Shown piece after piece: positions 8,852 to 14,934 of a stretch of DNA of 64,000 nucleotides. The position numbers were made by a program, and so were the translations under genes. Each line of letters starts with the position of its first letter. Position 1 is the first letter of the stretch. The notes under the pieces were generated by a model, which searched no databases, was not told where the DNA came from, and saw only the letters and a program-made list of their open reading frames with translations. The stretch is from UBA6918 sp040754425 (lineage in GTDB: Bacteria; Pseudomonadota; Gammaproteobacteria; Burkholderiales; Thiobacillaceae): assembly GCA_040754425.1 (NCBI GenBank), contig JBFMCR010000007.1, forward strand, positions 1 to 64,000, read 5' to 3'.

Positions 8852-9687
8852 TGCAACTGGTGCTCGTGTCGGGCTTGTCGGGCTCCGGCAAAAGCATTGC
8901 CACTGCCGTGCTCGAGGATGCCGGCTATTACTGCATAGACAATCTGCCGCTGTCCCTGGTCGAGCAGGTCGTGCTGCATCTTTCCCGGGCCGGGCAGAAG
9001 AAGATCGGCATTGCCGTCGATGCCCGCGGCGGCGAGGATTTCGCAGGGTTCCACGCCCTGCTGGACAGGCTCAGGGACGCCGGTTTCGATGTGCGCATCA
9101 TTTTCCTGGAAGCCAAGACGCCCACTCTGGTGAAGCGCTTCTCGGAAACACGCCGCAAGCATCCGCTGACTTCGGACAAGGTTTCGCTGGCGGAGGCCAT
9201 CGATCTGGAGCGCGACAAGCTGGTCGATGTCATGCAGCATGCGCACCGCATCGACACCAGCGATCTTGCGCCAAGCGCCCTGTGCCTTTGGGTGAGGGAC
9301 CTGGTCACGCAGGACCGTTCGCGCATCACGCTGCTGTTCCAGTCCTTCGGCTACAAGCACGGCATACCCCTGGATGCCGATATCGTGTTCGATGTCCGCT
9401 GCCTGCCCAATCCGCATTATGTGCCGGAGCTGCGCCCGCTGACCGGAAAGGACGAGGCGGTGCGCGCTTATATCGAGGCCAGCCCCGACGCCATGAAAAT
9501 GCTGGCCGACATCCGCGGCTTCGTCGAAAGCTGGCTGCCCTGCTTCATACGCGACAACCGCGCCTATCTGACCGTGGCGATAGGCTGCACCGGGGGGCGG
9601 CACCGCTCGGTGTATTTCGTCGAGTCGCTGGGGCGCCAGTTCCAGGGGCACGAGCAGGTGCTGGTGCGCCACCGTGAACTCACTTGA
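8851..9687 (+). CDS. rapZ: RNase adapter protein / nucleotide-binding protein RapZ (YvcJ family)
   Basis: 278 residues. Walker A GLSGSGKS at residues 8-15 and the C-terminal family motif IGCTGGRHRS near residue 246. In E. coli RapZ guides RNase E to the GlmZ small RNA and senses glucosamine-6-phosphate; in betaproteobacteria the role is less defined. A good Shine-Dalgarno (GAGAGGAG) lies inside the end of hprK. It overlaps the next gene by 14 bases. Confidence 0.94.
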   Translation: MQLVLVSGLSGSGKSIATAVLEDAGYYCIDNLPLSLVEQVVLHLSRAGQKKIGIAVDARGGEDFAGFHALLDRLRDAGFDVRIIFLEAKTPTLVKRFSETRRKHPLTSDKVSLAEAIDLERDKLVDVMQHAHRIDTSDLAPSALCLWVRDLVTQDRSRITLLFQSFGYKHGIPLDADIVFDVRCLPNPHYVPELRPLTGKDEAVRAYIEASPDAMKMLADIRGFVESWLPCFIRDNRAYLTVAIGCTGGRHRSVYFVESLGRQFQGHEQVLVRHRELT

Positions 9688-10051
9688 GGGGCTCTTCAAG
9701 CCGGGCGACTGGGGGGTGGTTTTGCTGGCGGCGCTGTTTACCGCCGGACTGTTTTTCCATGCCTGGACAAAGCCTGCCGGCACTTCGGTGGTCGTGCGTG
9801 CGCAGGGCAGGATCATGGTGCGCGCCGAGCTGGGACGGGACGCCGAGTACGAGGTGGCGGGCCGGCTGGGAGTCAGCCGCATCGAGGTGCGGCAGGGGCG
9901 CGTGCGCGTGGCTGCGGATCCGGGCCCCAAGCAGATATGCGTCAGGCAGGGATGGTTAAGCCGCGCAGGCGAGGCCGCGCTGTGTCTTGCCAACCAGGTC
10001 AGCCTTGAAGTCGCCGGCGCCGGCAAGGCTTTCGATACGGTGAGCTACTGA
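9674..10051 (+). CDS. NusG domain II-containing small membrane-anchored protein
   Basis: 125 residues, GTG start. One N-terminal transmembrane segment (about 12-30) precedes a domain resembling the NusG domain II (NusG_II) fold, with the family pattern of short strands ending in KQICVRQGWL. The next gene encodes a Gx-type transporter, and the two are joined by an overlapping stop/start; this pairing is recurrent in bacteria. The function is unknown; linkage to redox or quinone-lipid metabolism is suggested only by the ubiX neighbour. Confidence 0.7.
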   Translation: MNSLEGLFKPGDWGVVLLAALFTAGLFFHAWTKPAGTSVVVRAQGRIMVRAELGRDAEYEVAGRLGVSRIEVRQGRVRVAADPGPKQICVRQGWLSRAGEAALCLANQVSLEVAGAGKAFDTVSY

Positions 10052-10593
10052 TGAAACAGCGGGAAATACGCCTGGAGGTGACGGCGCAGGACCACTTCAT
10101 AGCGGCGCTGGCGGCGCTGGCGGTCGGGCTGACCGTCGCCGAATCCGCATTGCCCACTCCGCTGCCCGGGGTGAAGCCGGGGCTGGCCAATATCGTGGTA
10201 TTGCTGGTGATGCTGCGCCACGGTTTTGCCGCCGCCGCCTGGGTCATGTCCATTCGCGTCCTGGCGGCCAGCCTGATGCTCGGCACTTTTCTTTCCCCCG
10301 GCTTCTGGCTGGCCGTTGCCGGCGCTGCAGCCAGCATGGGGGTGCTTCTTTTTTCGCGCTTTGCCCCGCGCAGGCTGTTCGGGCCGGTATCGTTTTCGAT
10401 TTCGATGGCATTTGCGCACATATCCGGCCAACTGCTACTGGCCAAGTTCTGGCTTTTTTCAAGCGCCGACATCGGCATGTTGCTGCCGCCGTTTGCGCTG
10501 GCAGCGCTGGTTTTCGGCATGACAAACGGACTGATCGTCGCCGGATTGATTGCACAAGGCGCAGCGCCGGGCGCACAATCGACTCATGCCTAA
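10051..10593 (+). CDS. Gx transporter family protein (heptaprenyl diphosphate synthase component I-like)
   Basis: 180 residues, about five hydrophobic helices, with a conserved early segment LPTPLPGVKPGLANI typical of the Gx_transporter/HepSI membrane family. It is probably the integral-membrane S-component-like partner of the preceding NusG-II protein. The substrate is not known. Overlaps both neighbours (one base with the gene before, eight with ubiX), so the three are translated from one message. Confidence 0.72.
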   Translation: MKQREIRLEVTAQDHFIAALAALAVGLTVAESALPTPLPGVKPGLANIVVLLVMLRHGFAAAAWVMSIRVLAASLMLGTFLSPGFWLAVAGAAASMGVLLFSRFAPRRLFGPVSFSISMAFAHISGQLLLAKFWLFSSADIGMLLPPFALAALVFGMTNGLIVAGLIAQGAAPGAQSTHA

Positions 10594-11194
10594 AACGATC
10601 ACGCTTGCACTGACCGGCGCATCCGGCCTGGCCTACGGCCTGCGTCTTGTCGAGTGCCTGCTCGCGCAGGGGGCGCATGTGCGGCTGCTGGTGTCCCAGG
10701 CCGCGCATGTGGTGGCGGCACAGGAACTGCGCCTTACGCTGCCTGCACGCCCGGGCGAACTGGAAAACTGGCTGCGTGAACGCTACCCCGGCCTGCCGGG
10801 GATGCTGCGCGTGTACGGCCGCGAAGACTGGTTCGCGCCCGTTGCCTCGGGCAGCGGGGTCGGCGACGCGATGGTGATTTGCCCCTGCTCCATGGGCACG
10901 CTGGCTGCCGTTGCACAGGGGCTGTCGGACAATCTCATCGAGCGTGCGGCGGATGTCGCCATCAAGGAAAACCGCAAGCTCATCGTGGTGCCGCGCGAGA
11001 CGCCGGTTTCCGCGTTGCACCTGGAAAACATGCTCAGGCTGGCGCGCGCCGGAGCCGTCATCCTCCCGGCCAGTCCCGGCTTCTACCACCACCCGCAGCG
11101 CATCGAGGATCTGGTCGATTTCATCGTTGCGCGCATCCTCGATCAGCTGGGTATGCAAAACGGACTGATTCCGCGCTGGGGCGAGACGACATGA
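10586..11194 (+). CDS. ubiX: Flavin prenyltransferase UbiX
   Basis: 202 residues. Makes prenylated FMN, the cofactor of the UbiD decarboxylase in ubiquinone synthesis. N-terminal FMN-binding TGASG near residue 9 and the conserved PCSMGTLAA and PRETPVSALHLENM segments are intact. ATG 10586 matches the family N-terminus; a longer frame from 10550 lies inside the upstream gene. ubiC and ubiA lie elsewhere in this window (35.6-37.1 kb). Confidence 0.95.
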   Translation: MPKTITLALTGASGLAYGLRLVECLLAQGAHVRLLVSQAAHVVAAQELRLTLPARPGELENWLRERYPGLPGMLRVYGREDWFAPVASGSGVGDAMVICPCSMGTLAAVAQGLSDNLIERAADVAIKENRKLIVVPRETPVSALHLENMLRLARAGAVILPASPGFYHHPQRIEDLVDFIVARILDQLGMQNGLIPRWGETT

Positions 11195-11203
11195 GCCGCT
11201 TCT

Positions 11204-11812
11204 ATGTTTGAAAAATTCGGCAAGCTGTTTGCGCCGTCGGTGCGCCGCCTGCCACTGTTTCCGCTTTCCACTGTCCTGTTCCCCGGCGGGCGCATGCCGC
11301 TCAGGATTTTCGAGCAGCGCTATATGGATCTTGCAAAATCCTGTCTTGCGGACGATGCCTCATTTGGCATTTGCGCCATACGACAAGGCGGCGAGGTCGG
11401 CGAACCGGCCATTCCCTATGCGGTAGGCACGGAGGGTCGCATCGTTGAATGGGACATGCCGCAACCCGGAATGTTTCATGTTGTGGTCGAGGGGATGCAG
11501 CGCTATATTGCGCGCAATTGGGCAGCGCAGCCGAACGGCCTGCTGGTAGCCGAGGTCGAAGCGGTGAGCACGGAAAAAACCTGCCCCGTCCCGGAAGACC
11601 TCAGGCTGTGCGGCGAAGTGCTGAAGTATCTGCTGACCGAGCACCGGATCGAGCCCGAGCAAACCGATTATGAGGACGCGGTCTGGGTCGGTTGCCGTCT
11701 GTCCGAGCTTTTGCCGTTCAAGCTCTCGGTCAAGCAGGACCTGCTGGAAATGAACGACAGCCTTGCCCGGCTGCGCATCATCGACCAGTTTTTGCGGCAA
11801 AACGCAAAATAG
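11204..11812 (+). CDS. Lon N-terminal domain (LON substrate-binding) protein
   Basis: 202 residues consisting only of a Lon-N/PUA-like substrate-binding domain (RLPLFPLSTVLFPGG near residue 16, RIFEQRY near 34), without the AAA+ and protease parts of Lon. Such stand-alone proteins are common in proteobacteria; their role is unproven, perhaps as adaptors in protein quality control. Confidence 0.85.
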   Translation: MFEKFGKLFAPSVRRLPLFPLSTVLFPGGRMPLRIFEQRYMDLAKSCLADDASFGICAIRQGGEVGEPAIPYAVGTEGRIVEWDMPQPGMFHVVVEGMQRYIARNWAAQPNGLLVAEVEAVSTEKTCPVPEDLRLCGEVLKYLLTEHRIEPEQTDYEDAVWVGCRLSELLPFKLSVKQDLLEMNDSLARLRIIDQFLRQNAK

Positions 11813-11838
11813 CTTCGACCTGAATGATCGATCGAGCC

Positions 11839-12399
11839 ATGAGCAAGGCTTTTACCAAAGAAAGCGACGCTGCGCCGGAAGAAGACGGGGAAGAAGGCGC
11901 GAGCGCGCTGCCTGCCGGCGCCAAAAACTACATGACCCCGGCAGGGTATGCGCGCCTGAAGGCCGAGTTCGAACGGCTGTGGAAGGAGGAGCGCCCCAGG
12001 CTGGTGGAAACCATCGCCTGGGCCGCCGGCAACGGCGACCGCTCGGAGAACGGCGACTATATCTACGGCAAAAAGCGTCTGCGCGAGATCGACCGCCGCC
12101 TGCGCTACCTCGGCAAACGGCTGGAGAATGCAGAAGTGGTCGATCCCGCGGCGCGCGAAGAAACCGACCAGGTGTTCTTCGGCGCCACGGTCACGGTACT
12201 GGACGATCTGGGAGCGCAGGCGACTTACACCATCGTCGGCATCGACGAGGCCGAGCCTGGGCGAAACCGCATTTCCTGGATTTCGCCCATGGCGCGCACG
12301 CTTTTGAAAGCGCGCGAGGGCGACACCGTCGGCCTGATGACCCCGGCGGGGAAGCGCGAGCTGGAGATTCTGGAAGTGCGCTACGACGCGATCGATTAG
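11839..12399 (+). CDS. greB: Transcription elongation factor GreB
   Basis: 186 residues. Stimulates cleavage of backtracked RNA by RNA polymerase. The N-terminal coiled coil carries the acidic tip in the GNGDRSENGDY segment and the C-terminal FKBP-like domain follows (ISWISPMARTLL...GD). The start MSKAFTKE is the GreB N-terminus; an in-frame ATG 15 bases earlier is possible. An acidic linker (EEDGEEG) after residue 10 is unusual but harmless. Confidence 0.93.
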   Translation: MSKAFTKESDAAPEEDGEEGASALPAGAKNYMTPAGYARLKAEFERLWKEERPRLVETIAWAAGNGDRSENGDYIYGKKRLREIDRRLRYLGKRLENAEVVDPAAREETDQVFFGATVTVLDDLGAQATYTIVGIDEAEPGRNRISWISPMARTLLKAREGDTVGLMTPAGKRELEILEVRYDAID

Positions 12400-12554
12400 A
12401 CCGCTTTGATCGAGGCGCCCGTCGCGAAACAAGAAAAACGATTTACCGCAAAGTTCGCAGAGGACGCGGAAGTTGCTTCTTGCCTTCCCTGGCGAACGCG
12501 GCGTACTCCGCGGTCGATTCTGTTTTTTTTGCCTTTGCCCCTGCGCATCATGGC
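12400..12554. repeat. Intergenic region with a CCGCGGAGT-type repeat fragment
   Basis: Between the convergent genes greB and trmB. It holds a piece (about 12441-12516) with ACCGCAAAGTTCGCAGAGGA and GTACTCCGCGGTCGAT, matching in layout and in the last 13 bases (ACTCCGCGGTCGA) the longer copy at 25276-25361, so it looks like a dispersed intergenic repeat. A T8 tract (12522-12531) follows. No gene is apparent. Confidence 0.5.
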
Positions 12555-13265
12555 TTAACTACAGTTTTCGGCTGACAAGGACTTTTCGAACAGCAGGTCC
12601 CAGACCCCGTGCCCGAGCTCGATCCCGCGTTGCTCGAACTTGGTGAGCGGCCGCCATTGCGGGCGCGGCGCAAAGCCGTCGGCGGTGTTCTTCAGTTGCG
12701 GCTCGGCACTCAATACTTCCAGCATCTGCATGGCGTAGTCCTCCCAGTCGGTGGCGCAATGCAGGTAGGCTCCGGGCGCGAGTTTCCGCGCCATCAGGGC
12801 AGCCACAGCGGGCTGGATCAGGCGCCGCTTGTGGTGGCGCTTCTTGGGCCAGGGGTCGGGAAAATAGATGTGGATCCCGGCCAGCGTGCCGTCCGCCAGC
12901 ATGCCCGTCAGCACTTCCACTGCGTCGTGCCGGATGATGCGGATATTGGTCAGGGCGCGAGTCCGGATTTCCCTCAGCAGGCTGGCCACGCCGGGGGTGT
13001 GCACTTCGACGCCGAGATAGTTGTTCTGCGGATGGGCCGCGGCGATTTCGGCCGTGGTGCGGCCCATGCCGAAGCCGATTTCGAGGATGGTCGGAGCAGT
13101 GCGGCCAAAAGCCGCGGCAAGGTCGAGCGGTGCGTCCGAATAAGGGATGCCCCAGTGGGCCATGCCGTCTTCACAGGCGCGGCGCTGGGCGTCGGACATG
13201 CGGCCCTGGCGCAGCACATAGCTGCGGATGCGGCGCCGGCGCACGTCCTGCCCGGTTGTTTCCAA
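12555..13265 (-). CDS. trmB: tRNA (guanine-N7-)-methyltransferase
   Basis: 236 residues. Methylates G46 of tRNAs using S-adenosylmethionine. Shows the SAM-binding LEIGFGMGR near residue 61 and the signature FPDPWPKKRHHKRR near 146, with the C-terminal TKFEQRG motif. It starts two bases after the thiG stop, so it is the last gene of a thiS-thiG-trmB unit. Confidence 0.95.
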   Translation of the reverse strand: METTGQDVRRRRIRSYVLRQGRMSDAQRRACEDGMAHWGIPYSDAPLDLAAAFGRTAPTILEIGFGMGRTTAEIAAAHPQNNYLGVEVHTPGVASLLREIRTRALTNIRIIRHDAVEVLTGMLADGTLAGIHIYFPDPWPKKRHHKRRLIQPAVAALMARKLAPGAYLHCATDWEDYAMQMLEVLSAEPQLKNTADGFAPRPQWRPLTKFEQRGIELGHGVWDLLFEKSLSAENCS

Positions 13266-13267
13266 GA

Positions 13268-14050
13268 TCAGGAACCGATGAGACCGGTGGTCGGGCTGCT
13301 GGGGCTGGCGGTATAGACCTTTTTCGGCATGCGCCCGGCCAGAAAGGCTTCGCGCCCCGCCTCCACGGCCTTCCTCATGGCCTGTGCCATCAGCACCGGA
13401 TTTTGCGCGCCGGCGATGGCGGTGTTCATCAGCACCGCGTCGCAGCCCAGCTCCATGGCAATGGCGGCGTCCGAAGCCGTGCCCACGCCGGCGTCGACCA
13501 CCACCGGTACCTTGATGCGGTCGATGATGATCGAGAGGTTCCAGGGATTGAGGATGCCCATGCCCGAACCGATGAGCGAGGCCAGCGGCATGATGGCGAC
13601 ACAGCCGATGTCTTCCAGTTGGCGGGCGATGATGGGGTCGTCGGAAGTGTAGACCATGACCTGGAAGCCGTCCTTGACCAGCACTTCCGCAGCCCTGATG
13701 GTTTCCACCACGTTGGGATACAGGCTTTGCGGGTCGCCCAGCACTTCCAGCTTGACCAGGCTGTGGCCATCGAGCAGTTCGCGCGCGAGACGCAGGGTGC
13801 GGATGGCATCGTCTGCCGTGTAGCAGCCCGCCGTGTTGGGCAGATAGGTGTACCGGGAGGGCGGCAACGCGTCCAGCAGGCTGGGCTTTCCGGCATCCTG
13901 GCCGATGTTGGTGCGACGGATGGCCACGGTGACGATTTCAGCGCCGCTGGCTTCCACCGCGCGGCGGGTTTCGTCGAAATCCCTGTACTTGCCGGTACCC
14001 ACCAGCAAGCGCGAGGAATAGGTTTTGCCTGCAATGACCAGTCGATCCAT
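13268..14050 (-). CDS. thiG: Thiazole synthase ThiG
   Basis: 260 residues, a TIM-barrel enzyme that forms the thiazole ring of thiamine from 1-deoxyxylulose-5-phosphate, dehydroglycine or glycine imine, and ThiS thiocarboxylate. The Schiff-base lysine is in VKLEVLGD near residue 100; the phosphate-binding VDAGVGTASDAA and the SAIAGAQ-like segment are present. Directly after thiS, 12 bases apart. Confidence 0.95.
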   Translation of the reverse strand: MDRLVIAGKTYSSRLLVGTGKYRDFDETRRAVEASGAEIVTVAIRRTNIGQDAGKPSLLDALPPSRYTYLPNTAGCYTADDAIRTLRLARELLDGHSLVKLEVLGDPQSLYPNVVETIRAAEVLVKDGFQVMVYTSDDPIIARQLEDIGCVAIMPLASLIGSGMGILNPWNLSIIIDRIKVPVVVDAGVGTASDAAIAMELGCDAVLMNTAIAGAQNPVLMAQAMRKAVEAGREAFLAGRMPKKVYTASPSSPTTGLIGS

Positions 14051-14062
14051 GTGTATTCCAGT

Positions 14063-14272
14063 TCAGCCGCCGCCTACCGCGACGACGATTTCCAGTTTGT
14101 CGCCACTTTCAAGCCGCACTTCGCCATGCCGGCTGCGCGGCACGATTTCCCCATTGCGCTCGATGGCCACGCGCTTGCCTGCATAGCCCAGGGCCTCCAT
14201 CAGGCCGGAAACGGTCAGGGGCGCGGGAAAACTGCGACTTTCGCCGTTTATGACCAGGGAAAAAGCTTCCAT
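14063..14272 (-). CDS. thiS: Sulfur carrier protein ThiS
   Basis: 69 residues, ubiquitin-like sulfur carrier for thiamine thiazole synthesis. It ends in VAVGGG, giving the C-terminal Gly-Gly that becomes a thiocarboxylate. The start at 14272 (MEAFSLVINGE) matches family length; the longer frame to 14362 has no family counterpart. I see no TPP riboswitch elements (CUGAGA, GAUCCGG-type) in the 115 bases upstream. Confidence 0.92.
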   Translation of the reverse strand: MEAFSLVINGESRSFPAPLTVSGLMEALGYAGKRVAIERNGEIVPRSRHGEVRLESGDKLEIVVAVGGG

Positions 14273-14387
14273 ATCGCGGGAAATAGGCTTTAAAATTCCG
14301 CTCGCCTTGCGCTTTTCACCCTGTTCGGGGCAGGTCCGGTGAAATATCCGGGCCAGGCACATCCGGCGAGAAATGCGATTTTATCAT

Positions 14388-14461
14388 GCGGGCGTCGTAT
14401 AACGGCATTACCTCAGCTTCCCAAGCTGATGAAGAGGGTTCGACTCCCTTCGCCCGCTCCA
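14388..14461 (+). tRNA. tRNA-Gly (anticodon CCC)
   Basis: A 74-nt cloverleaf: acceptor stem GCGGGCG with CGCCCGC (14388-14394 with 14451-14457), anticodon stem TCAGC/GCTGA around loop TTCCCAA, T arm with GGTTCGACTCC, discriminator U and encoded CCA at 14459-14461. Anticodon CCC reads GGG glycine codons. The last four bases also form the start of a long palindrome, which is unusual. Confidence 0.95.
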
Positions 14462-14614
14462 GTTCGAATGGCCCGTTACAACGGGCCATTCGAACTGGAT
14501 TTCAGGGTGGAGGAGAACCCAGGGGTTCGCGGAGCAAGCACAGCTTGCGACGGACGGCGCGCAGGGCCGAGGCTTGGCGGATGCAACGCCAAGTCGGGCA
14601 CTCCCTTCGCCCGC
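14443..14614 (+). repeat. tRNA 3'-end duplication enclosing a chain of hairpins
   Basis: The 15 bases ACTCCCTTCGCCCGC of the tRNA 3' half (14443-14457) recur exactly at 14600-14614. Between them lie a 19-bp perfect hairpin (14458-14476 with 14481-14499, loop TACA) and three smaller ones: GAACC/GGTTC (14515-14528), GCAAGC/GCTTGC (14534-14548) and CTTGGCG/CGCCAAG (14573-14593). A direct repeat of a tRNA end is the usual scar of site-specific integration; here the enclosed DNA is only about 140 bases and has no gene. Confidence 0.75.
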
Positions 14615-14643
14615 CTTTGGTAGGACTTAACCTGCCACTGATC

Positions 14644-14666
14644 AAAAAAACTGGTGCAGTTTTTTT
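14644..14666 (+). terminator. A/T-rich stem-loop, possible terminator
   Basis: Perfect 10-bp inverted repeat AAAAAAACTG / CAGTTTTTTT with a three-base loop. It may end transcription from the tRNA region on either strand, although only three pairs are G-C. The segment from here to the riboswitch holds no gene. Confidence 0.5.
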
Positions 14667-14693
14667 GTGTGCTTGCCAAGAGATATAGCACCT

Positions 14694-14720
14694 TAAAGTT
14701 TTATCGGTTTCAACCGTAAG
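14694..14720 (+). promoter_or_regulatory. Possible sigma-28 (FliA) promoter for the DUF1631 transcript
   Basis: TAAAGTTT at 14694-14701 matches the sigma-28 -35 consensus exactly. Eleven bases later ACCGTAAG (14713-14720) shares the CCG core but only four of eight positions with GCCGATAA. Initiation would fall about 30 bases before the riboswitch. The -10 match is weak, so this remains a candidate. Confidence 0.3.
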
Positions 14721-14759
14721 TTGAGTATGACGGGACATGGCTGATCAGCCACCCGGAAA

Positions 14760-14848
14760 GCATCTGACAAGGGCAAACCCGTCGTGAGGCGGGGACGCAA
14801 AATCTCCGGTCTGGGGAAGGTACCCAGATAGCGGGATCGCCGGATGAT
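14760..14848 (+). promoter_or_regulatory. Cyclic di-GMP-I (GEMM-I) riboswitch
   Basis: The aptamer consensus is complete. P1 closes CATC (14761-14764) with GATG (14843-14846). The conserved GGGCAAACC leads into hairpin CCCGTC-GTGA-GGCGGG, whose loop is a GNRA tetraloop. Then comes the conserved GGGGACGCAAA, CTCCGG, and a second hairpin TCTGGG/CCCAGA, which acts as tetraloop-receptor arm, followed by ATAGCGGGATCGCC. Known GEMM-I RNAs bind c-di-GMP and control motility, adhesion or signalling genes. It lies in the 5' leader of the DUF1631 gene; about 85 bases of possible expression platform separate it from the start codon, which has a strong AGGAGA site (14923-14928). Whether c-di-GMP turns the gene on or off is not evident. 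Confidence 0.9.
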
Positions 14849-14934
14849 TCAGGCGCGAACCCCCGCCGGCATCTGGCGCCCTTGTTCTTGGCTTCCGGCC
14901 CCAGCGACTCAGGGAGCATGCCGAGGAGAAGCAA

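Noticed and set aside
14273..14387. TPP riboswitch before thiS
   Set aside because: None of the conserved thi-box segments can be found on the minus strand in this stretch.
14458..14499. The 19-bp palindrome as an ordinary tRNA terminator
   Set aside because: No T-run follows, and the arm starts within the mature tRNA CCA end, which a terminator would not need.
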